64,000 nt of DNA, taken from the NCBI GenBank assembly GCA_947499595.1, contig CANMOY010000008.1:1-64000 (forward strand), in the 5' to 3' direction. Each line of letters opens with the position of its first letter. Position 1 is the stretch's first letter. This DNA is from an uncultured Mesonia sp. GTDB taxonomy: Bacteria; Bacteroidota; Bacteroidia; Flavobacteriales; Flavobacteriaceae. Position numbers and translations under genes: made by a program. Below the pieces are notes generated by a model. The model worked only from the letters and a program-made list of their open reading frames with translations, searched no databases and had not been told where the DNA came from. Positions 41,925-51,017 of this stretch are shown here, in pieces.

Positions 41925-44900
41925 ATGTTTAAAACAATAGGATTTTGTTTAGTATTAGGAATCGGTTCGGGTTTCTCGAGTTACAGTCAGCAAACCGCAG
42001 TGTATACCGAGAATTTTATGACCTACCAGCAGGCGACTCGTTTATTCAATAAACAGCAGTACCAAGCCGCACAAAATTTGTTTAAAGAGGCCAAGCAGTT
42101 AACGCAAAGCGAAGAGCTTAAAGCCGATTGTGATTATTATATCGCGCTCTGTGCGGTGCGAACACAGGCTAGCAACGCCGAACAACTCTTAGATAATTTT
42201 GTTCAAAATCACCCCACCAGTACCAAACGAAATTCGGCCTACTATAACGTAGCCAATTATTACTTTTCGGCTGGCAATTACGTGGAAGCTAGGAACTGGT
42301 ATAATAAGGTAGATGTAGATGGTCTAAGCAAAGAAGAAAAAACTACTTATTATTTTAATAATGGGTACACCTATTTTAAGGCCGGTAGAACAAACGAGGC
42401 AAAGAAGTACTTGAACCGCGTGCGAGACGATCAAGAATTTGGGGCACAGGCGAAATACTATTTGGGTTTTATGGCTTATGAAGGCGATGAATATGAAGAA
42501 GCCAACCAGATGTTTGATGCCGTTAAAGGTGATAAACGTTTAGACAAGACCTTGTCTTACTTTCAAGCCGATATGAATTTTAAATTGGGAAAGTTTGAAG
42601 AAGCCATTGCTTTGGGTAAAGAACAGCTAGATCGCTCTAACCGACTTGAAAAATCTGAACTGAATAAAATAATAGGAGAAAGCTATTTTAACTTAGGGCA
42701 ATATGAAGAGGCTATTCCATATTTAAAAGAATACCAAGGGAAGCGAGGTAAATGGAATAACACCGATTATTACCAGTTAGGTTATGCTTATTATAAACAA
42801 GGCGAGTATCAAAATGCTATAAATGAATTCAATAAAATTATAGACGGTCAAAATCACGTGGCACAGAATGCCTATTACCATCTGGCAGAATCTTATGTAG
42901 AATTAAACCAGAAACAACAGGCACTTAACGCTTTTAAAAATGCCTCTGAAATGGATTTTGAGCCTAAGATTCAAGAAGACGCTGCGCTTAATTACGCCAA
43001 GTTGAGCTATGAAATAGGAAACTCCTACAAAAGTATTCCCGAAGTATTAACCGATTTTGTTGAGCGTTATCCCAATAATCCGGCCACGACCGAGATACAG
43101 AACCTTTTAATCGATTCTTATATCACTAGTAAAAACTATAAAAAAGCACTAGATCTTTTAGAGGGTAGCAAACGCTTTAACGATAAGCAAGTGTATCAAA
43201 AAGTTAGTTTTTATAGAGGGGTAGAGCTGTATAATGAGAACCGTTACAGCGAAGCACTACATTACTTTAATCAATCTTTGGCTAATCGTAGCGATGCCTT
43301 ATTTACGGCTAAAGCTACCTATTGGAAGGCCGAGACGCAATATAATTTAGGTAATTTTAAAGAAGCTTTAATTGGGTACAAGGAGTTTCTAGGTATGCCA
43401 AAAGCCAATGAAACCGAGGCCATGCAAGCCATAGATTATAATATTGCTTATGCCTATTTTAAAACCAAAGACTATACCCAAGCCATAAAGCATTTTAAAA
43501 AATATAGCGAACAAGAATCGGTGCCTTTAGCACAAAAAAACGACACCTATTTAAGACTAGGCGATAGTTATTTTGTAAGCAGTGATTATTGGCCCGCGAT
43601 GGAGGCTTATAATAAAGCCATTGGCTTAAAGGGTATTGACTCTGATTACGCGTACTTTCAAAAAGCCATAAGCTATGGTTTTGTAGATAAGAATGAGCGT
43701 AAAATTGAAGATTTAAACAATTTCATTGCCAAGTATCCTACAAGTATTTATAAAGATGATGCCTTGTATGAATTGGGAAATACCTATGTGGCCGAAGGTA
43801 AAACCAACCAAGCTCTTGCAGCATATAAACGTTTGCAAAAAGAACTACCTACTAGCTCGTATGTTTCAAAATCTATGCTAAAGGTAGGATTGCTGTATTA
43901 TAACAACAATCAAGGCGAACAGGCATTGGGAACATTTAAAAAGGTCGTAGCCGATTACCCCAATACCACCGAAGCCAACCAAGCGGTAAAAACCGCGCGT
44001 AGCATTTATGTAGATTTAGGAAGAACAGAGAAGTATGCCCAATGGGTAGGCGGTCTTGATTTTGTTGAGGTAGCCGATTCTGATATCGATAACGCTACTT
44101 ATGAGGCGGCAGAATTACCATTTATTGAAAATAAAATGACCCAAGCCAAAAAAGGATTTGAAAAATACTTGAATCAATTCCCTAAAGGTTTACACGCTTT
44201 ATCGGCTCACTTTTATTTGGCTCAAATCAATTACGCCGATGAAAATTATGCAGCGGCCATTCCGCATTACCAATATGTAATCAATCAGTCGCGCAGTGAG
44301 TTTACAGAGCAATCCTTAGCTCGACTGGGTCAGGTTTACCTTGAACAAGAAGATTATAAATCGGCTATTCCAATTTTAACTCGATTGGAACAAGAAGCAG
44401 ATTTTCCACAAAATATCACCTTTGCGCAGTCAAATTTAATGAAAGCCTATTATGCGCAAGAGCAGTATGCACAAACCATCACCTACGCCGATCGCGTACT
44501 TGAAAATCAGAAAATAGAAAACAGTATAAAGAGTGATGCGCAAGTTTTTATTGCTCGGGCGGCGATAAAATTAGGCGATGATGCAAAGGCTAGAAAGGCG
44601 TATGAAGCCGTAAAGAAAATAGCACAAGGAGCATTGGCAGCAGAAGCACATTATTATGATGCTTACTTTTTACGCGAAGATGGCGCCTATCAAAAGTCAA
44701 ACGAGGCGGTGCAAACTTTAGCCAGAGATTATTCGGGTTATAAGAAATTTGGAGGCAAAGGACTTCTCGTGATGGCAAAAAATTTCTATGATTTGAATGA
44801 TGCCTATCAGAGTACCTATGTGTTAGAAAATATCATCAAGAATTTTAAAGCCTACCCCGATTTGGTTGAAGAAGCTAAAGCCGAATTGATTCGTATAAAA

Positions 44901-44948
44901 ACCAATGAAGCCAAAACCAATTCTTCTGTAGAAACCCCTCAAAATTAG
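41925..44948 (+). CDS. Large periplasmic TPR-repeat protein
   Basis: A 1007-residue exported protein. A signal peptide (about 1-21) is followed by some 20 or more TPR-like helical repeats filling the whole chain, with the recurring pattern Y-x-x-A-x-x-x-F or Y-x-x-A-I-x-x-Y. There is no enzymatic motif. It is the first gene of a unit with an outer-membrane barrel 11 bases downstream, so it may scaffold or deliver a partner at the outer membrane. This TPR-barrel pair close to ftsE recurs in Flavobacteriia (from memory). Confidence 0.85.
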   Translation: MFKTIGFCLVLGIGSGFSSYSQQTAVYTENFMTYQQATRLFNKQQYQAAQNLFKEAKQLTQSEELKADCDYYIALCAVRTQASNAEQLLDNFVQNHPTSTKRNSAYYNVANYYFSAGNYVEARNWYNKVDVDGLSKEEKTTYYFNNGYTYFKAGRTNEAKKYLNRVRDDQEFGAQAKYYLGFMAYEGDEYEEANQMFDAVKGDKRLDKTLSYFQADMNFKLGKFEEAIALGKEQLDRSNRLEKSELNKIIGESYFNLGQYEEAIPYLKEYQGKRGKWNNTDYYQLGYAYYKQGEYQNAINEFNKIIDGQNHVAQNAYYHLAESYVELNQKQQALNAFKNASEMDFEPKIQEDAALNYAKLSYEIGNSYKSIPEVLTDFVERYPNNPATTEIQNLLIDSYITSKNYKKALDLLEGSKRFNDKQVYQKVSFYRGVELYNENRYSEALHYFNQSLANRSDALFTAKATYWKAETQYNLGNFKEALIGYKEFLGMPKANETEAMQAIDYNIAYAYFKTKDYTQAIKHFKKYSEQESVPLAQKNDTYLRLGDSYFVSSDYWPAMEAYNKAIGLKGIDSDYAYFQKAISYGFVDKNERKIEDLNNFIAKYPTSIYKDDALYELGNTYVAEGKTNQALAAYKRLQKELPTSSYVSKSMLKVGLLYYNNNQGEQALGTFKKVVADYPNTTEANQAVKTARSIYVDLGRTEKYAQWVGGLDFVEVADSDIDNATYEAAELPFIENKMTQAKKGFEKYLNQFPKGLHALSAHFYLAQINYADENYAAAIPHYQYVINQSRSEFTEQSLARLGQVYLEQEDYKSAIPILTRLEQEADFPQNITFAQSNLMKAYYAQEQYAQTITYADRVLENQKIENSIKSDAQVFIARAAIKLGDDAKARKAYEAVKKIAQGALAAEAHYYDAYFLREDGAYQKSNEAVQTLARDYSGYKKFGGKGLLVMAKNFYDLNDAYQSTYVLENIIKNFKAYPDLVEEAKAELIRIKTNEAKTNSSVETPQN

Positions 44949-44989
44949 AAAAAATAGCTATGTTATATAATCATAAATTCAATACTTCT

Positions 44990-46735
44990 ATGCGTTTTAA
45001 ATTAGGTATATCCATTGGCTTATTCCTTGTTAGCACAGCCTTAAGTTTTGCCCAAGAAGACAAAGAAGAGCAAGGCGATATAGATACCGAACGCTTGATA
45101 ATTGTAAAACCATATTCGCCCACGGTAAGTGATGCTTTTAAAATTAAGCAGAACCCAGTGATCAATGATTCTACCGAGCGACAAAAGAAAAAAGTAAACT
45201 ACACCATTAATTCTTTTCCAGTAGCCTCAACTTTTACCCCAGCAAAGGGCAGAGCGGCCCGAGTGCAACAACAGGCTTTACCCGCAAGTTTTGATAATTA
45301 TGCTTCTTTAGGTGTAGGCAACTACTTTAATGTAGACGCTGCTTTTTTCGGACGCATCCCGCTAAGTCGTTACCAAGATCTCAATTTAAGTTTTACCCAC
45401 CAATCTACCCAAGGAGGAATAGACGGAGTAGCCTTAGATGATGAGTTTTATGATACCCAACTCAAGCTAGGTTATGAGCAAGAAACACGTAGTTTTACCT
45501 GGGGTACACAAATTAATGCCTTACACCAGTCTTTTAATTGGTACGGTTTACCGCAAGAATTTTTTATTCCAGAACCTTTGTTAGACGGTATAGAAACCGG
45601 TCACGCTTATTTAGGTGGCGGACTAGATGCTTATTTAAATACGGGAGAAGGGGTGTTTCAAGCTATTGATTTAAGCTATATGCGCTTCGCAGATAATTGG
45701 GGTGCAGGTGAGAACCGATTGGTTTTAACCCCTAAATTTGAACTGCCTTTAACGCAATTGCCTGTAGACCTAGAGCTCAAATTTGATTATGTAAATGGTA
45801 ATTTTGACGAACAACCCAATAATGTAAGTTTTATGCCTAAATACGCTTACCTCAATTCGAGTATTAGTCCGCGTATCGTCTTGTCAGATCAAGATTACTC
45901 AGTGCAATTAGGTGCCGAACTGGTTTACAGTATGGATGTTGAAAACGAGAAAAATAATTTTTATATCTACCCAAAAGTCAGTGGTAGTTACCGTTTAGCA
46001 GGCGATTATTTTACGGTTTATGGGGGCGCTCAAGGCGGATTAAAACAAAACTCTTATTATGGTTTTACCCAAAACAATCCGTTTGTAGCGCCGGCATTGG
46101 TGGTTGCCCCCACCGATAAACAATATGATGTTTTTGTAGGTGGTAAAGGTAAGTTTACCGAAGCCTTAAGCTATAATGTAAAAGCCAGTTACCAAAATGA
46201 AGTTAATAAAGCCTTATTTAAGCATAGCACAGATAACCAAAATGTAAGCCCTCGTGAGGGTTACGAATATTTCAATAGCTTTGGCGTGGTTTACGATGAG
46301 GTAAATACATTACAATTATTTGCAGAATTGCAATTGGATATTAACAATCAATTTAACCTAAAATTAAACGGAAGTTTTTATAGCTACGGTGAAGACAGAG
46401 AGCCAGAAGCTTGGAATTTACCACAATTTGAAAGTCAACTTATGTTAAATTATGCGATTGACCAAAAATGGTTAATAAGCGCGAGTATGCTGGCAATGGG
46501 CGAGAGAAAAGATAGTTTATTTATTATTGATAGCACCCCAGAGTCTAGTGCACAAACCCAATCGTTAGACGCTTTTATAGATGCCAATTTACGGGTAGAT
46601 TATCAATTCACCGAGCAATGGGGATTCTTTTTAAGAGGTAACAACCTACTAGGCGATAATTATGAGCGTTGGTATGCATATCCTACACAAGGTTTGCAAA
46701 TTATGGCGGGAGCCACTTATCAATTTGATTGGTAA
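44990..46735 (+). CDS. TonB-receptor-like outer membrane beta-barrel
   Basis: A 581-residue protein from the ATG at 44990, which gives a clean signal peptide MRFKLGISIGLFLVSTALSFA; an ATG at 44960 is in frame and possible. An acidic linker and a periplasmic segment (VKPYSPTVSDAFKI) precede about 400 residues of alternating strands that end in a typical barrel strand (QIMAGATYQFDW). It lacks a plug domain and TonB box of full receptors, so calling it a TonB-dependent receptor is loose. It follows the TPR gene directly. Confidence 0.78.
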   Translation: MRFKLGISIGLFLVSTALSFAQEDKEEQGDIDTERLIIVKPYSPTVSDAFKIKQNPVINDSTERQKKKVNYTINSFPVASTFTPAKGRAARVQQQALPASFDNYASLGVGNYFNVDAAFFGRIPLSRYQDLNLSFTHQSTQGGIDGVALDDEFYDTQLKLGYEQETRSFTWGTQINALHQSFNWYGLPQEFFIPEPLLDGIETGHAYLGGGLDAYLNTGEGVFQAIDLSYMRFADNWGAGENRLVLTPKFELPLTQLPVDLELKFDYVNGNFDEQPNNVSFMPKYAYLNSSISPRIVLSDQDYSVQLGAELVYSMDVENEKNNFYIYPKVSGSYRLAGDYFTVYGGAQGGLKQNSYYGFTQNNPFVAPALVVAPTDKQYDVFVGGKGKFTEALSYNVKASYQNEVNKALFKHSTDNQNVSPREGYEYFNSFGVVYDEVNTLQLFAELQLDINNQFNLKLNGSFYSYGEDREPEAWNLPQFESQLMLNYAIDQKWLISASMLAMGERKDSLFIIDSTPESSAQTQSLDAFIDANLRVDYQFTEQWGFFLRGNNLLGDNYERWYAYPTQGLQIMAGATYQFDW

Positions 46736-46747
46736 AAAGAATTGATT

Positions 46748-48370
46748 ATGAAGAATATACTGTTTAGTTGCTGTATGCTTATGCTTTTTAGCGCTTGTGA
46801 ACAGCGCGAAGAGGTTGATTTAATAGTAAGCAATGCTAAAGTTTATACTGTGAATGATGCCTTTGATGTGGTGAAGGGTTTTGCTGTTAAAGATGGAAAA
46901 ATCGTAGCCTTGGGAGGTTACGAAGATTTGCATTTACAGTATAAAGCCAAGCAAAGCTTTGATGCCAAAGGCAAAGCTATTTATCCTGGCTTTATTGACG
47001 CGCACGCTCATTTTTATAACTTGGCTATGCAGCAGCAAAGGGTAGAGCTAACCGGCACTAAAAGTTTTGATGAGGTTTTAGAAAGGTTAAAAGCTTTTCA
47101 AGAGCAAGAACAACGCCAGTTTATTATAGGTAGGGGTTGGGATCAAAACGATTGGCCCAATAAGGAATTTCCTACTAACAAAGCCTTAGATGACTTGTTT
47201 CCTGACACGCCAGTGGTGCTTACACGCATAGATGGGCACGCGCTTTTGGCTAATACCAAAGCTTTGCAATTGGCCAATCTTAATGCCGATACCGAAATAT
47301 CAGGTGGGCAATTATTAAAGCACCAAGGAGAATTAACAGGAGTGTTGATAGATAATGCCATGCAGCCGGTGCAAGCTATTATTCCAGAGCCTACGCGTGC
47401 TACCCAAATTGATGCTTTGCTAGCAGCACAAGAGATAGCTTTTAAAAACGGTTTAACCAGTATAGCCGATGCAGGATTAAACAAAAATAAAATTGAATTG
47501 ATTGATAGTTTGCAACAGGCGGATGTGCTAAAGGTTAGACTTTATGCTATGCTAGCCAATAATGCAGAGGAGATTGATTATTTTTTAGAACGAGGACCGC
47601 TAAAAACCGATTTTTTAAACCTTAGATCTGTTAAGGTGTTTGCCGACGGCGCTTTGGGTTCTCGAGGTGCGGCGCTAAAACAGCCTTACTCCGATAAAAA
47701 AGGACATTATGGGAGTATGCTTATTGGTATATCCGATTTTAAAGCACTAGCCCAAAAACTTTCTCAATCTTCTTGGCAAATGAATACCCATGCCATAGGA
47801 GATTCTGCAAATACCGTGGTGTTGAGCACTTATAAAAACCTTTTAAAAGATAAACCCAACAGAAGGTGGAGAGTTGAGCATGCCCAGGTGGTAGCTCCCC
47901 AAGATTTTAATTATTTTGATAAAAATATCATTCCGTCTGTACAGCCCACTCACGCAACAAGCGATATGTATTGGGCAAAAGATCGGCTAGGTGAAAAGAG
48001 ATTGCAAAATGCTTATGCCTATAAGAAACTTTTAGAGGCGGCTGGCTTGGTAGCTTTGGGAACCGATTTCCCGATAGAAAAGGTAAACCCTATGCTTACT
48101 TTTTATGCGGCTGTAGCCCGAAAAGATTTGGAGAACTATCCGACCAACGGATTTCAAAAGGCTCAGGCTTTGACACGAGAAGAAGCATTAAAAGGCATGA
48201 CTATTTGGGCAGCCTATGCTAATTTTGAAGAACAAGAAAAAGGCAGTATTGCCGTGGGAAAATTTGCCGATTTTGTTGTGTTAAACCAAGATTTGATGAA
48301 AGTGAGTGAGCAGCAGTTGCCGCTTACCCGTGTTTTGGCAACTTATGTAAATGGCGAAAAAGTATATTAA
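46748..48370 (+). CDS. YtcJ-like amidohydrolase, lipoprotein
   Basis: A 540-residue metal-dependent hydrolase with a lipoprotein signal (lipobox LFSAC, residues 14-18). Metal ligands are visible in GFIDAHAHFYNLA, HAIGDSANTVVLSTY and EHAQVV, and the C-terminal GTDFPIEKVNPM carries the last Asp. Substrates in the YtcJ group are amides or cyclic amides and are not predictable here. ATG 46748 is preferred to a TTG six bases earlier. It is the third gene of the TPR-barrel unit, with a 12-base gap. Confidence 0.88.
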   Translation: MKNILFSCCMLMLFSACEQREEVDLIVSNAKVYTVNDAFDVVKGFAVKDGKIVALGGYEDLHLQYKAKQSFDAKGKAIYPGFIDAHAHFYNLAMQQQRVELTGTKSFDEVLERLKAFQEQEQRQFIIGRGWDQNDWPNKEFPTNKALDDLFPDTPVVLTRIDGHALLANTKALQLANLNADTEISGGQLLKHQGELTGVLIDNAMQPVQAIIPEPTRATQIDALLAAQEIAFKNGLTSIADAGLNKNKIELIDSLQQADVLKVRLYAMLANNAEEIDYFLERGPLKTDFLNLRSVKVFADGALGSRGAALKQPYSDKKGHYGSMLIGISDFKALAQKLSQSSWQMNTHAIGDSANTVVLSTYKNLLKDKPNRRWRVEHAQVVAPQDFNYFDKNIIPSVQPTHATSDMYWAKDRLGEKRLQNAYAYKKLLEAAGLVALGTDFPIEKVNPMLTFYAAVARKDLENYPTNGFQKAQALTREEALKGMTIWAAYANFEEQEKGSIAVGKFADFVVLNQDLMKVSEQQLPLTRVLATYVNGEKVY

Positions 48371-48379
48371 ATCCCAGTA

Positions 48380-49105
48380 TTAATTATTATAAGTAATTTG
48401 TGCTAAGTAATCATAGTGCTCGCCCGCAAGCAATTGTTTACACGAAAATCCTTGAGCTGAAGCAGCTAATTTTAATTTTTCAAAATCGATATAAAGCCAA
48501 TCAAAACACTGGCTTTTTTGTTCTTTATATTGTATTTGATATTGAACCTCTCCATAATACTTTTGTGAGGTTATTTTTGATAAGGATTCGTCTTCCTCTT
48601 CATATAAGTACCGCAAATCTGAAGAGTCGATTAACAATTGTCCGCCGGGTTTTAAAATCTTTTTAAGCTGCTGAAAAAAAGATTCCAATTGATTGAGCTT
48701 TCCTATAATACCACTACCGTTCATAAGCATCAGGATAGTGTCAAATTGTTCTTCAACCTCAAAAAAGCTTTTTACTTGGGCATCTTTAATTCCGCGTAAG
48801 CGACATACTTCTATGGCTTTAGCAGAAATATCTATGGCGGTAACTTTTAGGCCCTTTTTTTGTAAGTACAAGGAGTGGCTGCCCGCGCAGCAACCAACAT
48901 CAAGGCAATGACCAAAACTATTTTTAAGCGCTTTTTGCTCTATAGCTGGCATATCTTCGAAAGCTCTGAAGAGATAGGCAGTGGGAATTTCATCTTCATC
49001 GAAATCTTCTTGCCAAACGCGAATTGATTCGGCTTGACCGTTAGTAAAATAATCGTGAACGGCTTGTCCAAAAATATCGGGATTATAGGTTTTATCTTGT
49101 TTCAT
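48380..49105 (-). CDS. Class I SAM-dependent methyltransferase
   Basis: A 241-residue Rossmann-fold methyltransferase. Motif I is CLDVGCCAGSHSLYL, followed by KVTAIDISAKAIEVC and the motif IV region FDTILMLMNGSGII. A late GGQLLIDSSDLRYLYEEEDE supports a small-molecule or lipid substrate, but this is not decisive. It converges on the amidohydrolase gene with a 9-base gap and diverges from the YkgJ gene. Confidence 0.9.
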   Translation of the reverse strand: MKQDKTYNPDIFGQAVHDYFTNGQAESIRVWQEDFDEDEIPTAYLFRAFEDMPAIEQKALKNSFGHCLDVGCCAGSHSLYLQKKGLKVTAIDISAKAIEVCRLRGIKDAQVKSFFEVEEQFDTILMLMNGSGIIGKLNQLESFFQQLKKILKPGGQLLIDSSDLRYLYEEEDESLSKITSQKYYGEVQYQIQYKEQKSQCFDWLYIDFEKLKLAASAQGFSCKQLLAGEHYDYLAQITYNN

Positions 49106-49111
49106 TTCATT

Positions 49112-49119
49112 TACTTTTG
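49112..49119 (+). promoter_or_regulatory. -7 box TAnnTTTG for the YkgJ-type gene
   Basis: TACTTTTG ends only 4 bases before the ATG at 49124. The predicted start of transcription falls on or next to the start codon, so the mRNA may be leaderless. Confidence 0.55.
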
Positions 49120-49123
49120 TGGT

Positions 49124-49618
49124 ATGGAAGATTTGCTGAAAAACCTACCCAAAAACGCCAAAGATAAGCATAAGCAGAACAAAAAGTTTTTTGCTAAGCT
49201 TAAAAAAAAGCCACCTAAGCATCTCGATGTCTTGATGCAAGATTTACACGAGGAAGAATTTGCTAAAGATTACTGTTTAGATTGTGCTAACTGCTGTAAA
49301 ACTACTGGACCGCTTTTCACGGATAAAGATATAAAACGGATTTCGAAATTTTTGAGAATGAAACCTGCAAACTTTATAGCCACCTATTTGCGTATTGATG
49401 AAGATCAAGATTATGTTTTGCAGCAGCTGCCTTGTGCTTTTCTGGCCGAAGATAACAGGTGTTTGATTTATGAAGTGCGGCCAAAGGCTTGCGCCGAATT
49501 TCCGCACACCGATCGGAAAAAATTTCATCAAATTACTAATTTAACACTTAAAAATGTGGCTATCTGCCCTGCAGCGTATGCAATTGTTGAGGCGATGAAA
49601 GAGAAAATTAAAGTTTAA
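49124..49618 (+). CDS. YkgJ-family cysteine cluster protein
   Basis: A 164-residue protein with a zinc or Fe-S type Cys pattern: DYCLDCANCCKTTGP, PCAFLAEDNRCLIYEVRPKACAEFP and ICPAAYAI. The basic N-terminus (KNAKDKHKQNKKFFAKLKKKP) could touch nucleic acid, which is inference. The ATG at 49124 is selected by the promoter box directly before it; an in-frame extension runs back into the methyltransferase gene. Function of the family is unknown. Confidence 0.88.
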   Translation: MEDLLKNLPKNAKDKHKQNKKFFAKLKKKPPKHLDVLMQDLHEEEFAKDYCLDCANCCKTTGPLFTDKDIKRISKFLRMKPANFIATYLRIDEDQDYVLQQLPCAFLAEDNRCLIYEVRPKACAEFPHTDRKKFHQITNLTLKNVAICPAAYAIVEAMKEKIKV

Positions 49619-49781
49619 ATAGAATAATTTGTTCGCCAAGATAACATAGAGCTTTATTGTGGCCTGTACCTAACTTATTAACAATGGAACAGGTGTTTTC
49701 ATCAAAAAGTATCAAAGCGAGATGAATATTAAAGGTTCCCAGAATTTAATAGTTTTACAGTTACCCATAATTACACCCAAG

Positions 49782-51008
49782 CTATTCGTAAATCAAATAA
49801 TTAGCTCTCATTTTTTTAAATTCTTCAAGTGCCGGTTGCCAAGTTTTGCGAATGGCTTCTGGGCTTAAACCTGCTTCGATTTGAGATTGTAATTTTGCAG
49901 TGCCCGCTAACTTGGTGAAAAAAGAGTTAAAGAATTTACTTTTATCGGCAGTATTTTGATAGGCTTCAATCAGCCAATCTAATTGTATTTTATTTTCGAT
50001 TTTACTATTTGAGAGGTTCCTGCCATAACATAATTGACCCATATGTTTTGGGTTTTTGGCCCCCTCATTGGCTTTTGGGATATAGGAATAATCAAAATAG
50101 TTTTTGGATAAAAAAGGTGAACCAAAAACTTGGAATTGCAAGGCTGTACCACGCCCTGCATTTACCTGGGTGCCCTCAAAAAAACAAAGACTAGGGTATA
50201 GTTTTATAGCCTGAGCGTTGGGAAGATTTGGCGAGGGTTTTATGGGTAAAATATACCGGTCTTGGCGCCTGTAATTTTTTACTGGAATAACTTCTAATTC
50301 GGGTTTTACGCCCCTTTCGAGCCAATTTTGTCCTATAATCATTTGGGCATATTCGCCTATACTCATACCGTGTACAATAGGTATAGGATGCATTCCTACA
50401 AAACTTTTATGTTGTAATTCTAAAACGGGACCGTCTACATAAGCGCCATTGGGGTTAGGCCTATCGAGAACTAAAACAGCAATATTGTTTTCGGCAGCAG
50501 CCTCTAGTACATAATGCAAAGTTGAAATATAAGTGTAAAACCGGGTGCCTACATCTTGTATGTCAAAAATGAGTAAATCTATACCTTCTAGTTGTGCTGG
50601 AGTGGGTTTTTTGTTTTTTCCATACAGCGAAATGATGGGTAGACCCGTTTGTGTATCCATACCGTTTTTTACTTGCTCGCCTGCATCTGCCTTACCTCTA
50701 AAACCATGCTCGGGTGAGAAAACACGAACAATATTAAAATTATGTGCCAATAAGCTATCGACCAAATGGGTATATGCTCCGTTTTCTTTAAATATAACCG
50801 AGGTCTGATTCCCTACTATTCCGATACGTTTACCTTTGAGTTTATTAAAATAAGCTTGTGTTTGGTTTGCTCCTACCATTAATGTACTTGAGGGTGAAGC
50901 CTGGCGCTCGGTATTGTGGGTTTGTTTTTCTGAATTTGTTTGAGCCTGACAAGAAACCAGACCTAAAACCGCAAGAAAAAGTGTATTTTTGACCAATTGA
51001 AAAAACAT
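49782..51008 (-). CDS. namZ: Exo-beta-N-acetylmuramidase NamZ (DUF1343), lipoprotein
   Basis: A 408-residue lipoprotein (lipobox LVSC near residue 20). Family motifs are GKRIGIVGNQTSV, FSPEHGFRGKADAGEQV, LLIFDIQDVGTRFYTYISTL, VLDRPNPNGAYVDGPVL and KPSPNLPNAQAIKLYPSLC with FFEGTQVNAGRGT. NamZ removes N-acetylmuramic acid from peptidoglycan chain ends for recycling. It diverges from the LolC-like gene, whose promoter box lies inside its first codons. Confidence 0.93.
   Translation of the reverse strand: MFFQLVKNTLFLAVLGLVSCQAQTNSEKQTHNTERQASPSSTLMVGANQTQAYFNKLKGKRIGIVGNQTSVIFKENGAYTHLVDSLLAHNFNIVRVFSPEHGFRGKADAGEQVKNGMDTQTGLPIISLYGKNKKPTPAQLEGIDLLIFDIQDVGTRFYTYISTLHYVLEAAAENNIAVLVLDRPNPNGAYVDGPVLELQHKSFVGMHPIPIVHGMSIGEYAQMIIGQNWLERGVKPELEVIPVKNYRRQDRYILPIKPSPNLPNAQAIKLYPSLCFFEGTQVNAGRGTALQFQVFGSPFLSKNYFDYSYIPKANEGAKNPKHMGQLCYGRNLSNSKIENKIQLDWLIEAYQNTADKSKFFNSFFTKLAGTAKLQSQIEAGLSPEAIRKTWQPALEEFKKMRANYLIYE
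50984..50991 (+). promoter_or_regulatory. -7 box TAnnTTTG for the LolC/FtsX-type gene
   Basis: TATTTTTG lies antisense within the namZ signal-peptide codons and 26 bases before the preferred TTG start at 51018. Confidence 0.5.
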
Positions 51009-51017
51009 AAGCTAAAA

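Noticed and set aside
44990-46735. Full TonB-dependent receptor
   Set aside because: The protein is about 580 residues and lacks a recognisable plug domain and TonB box, so only a barrel is claimed.
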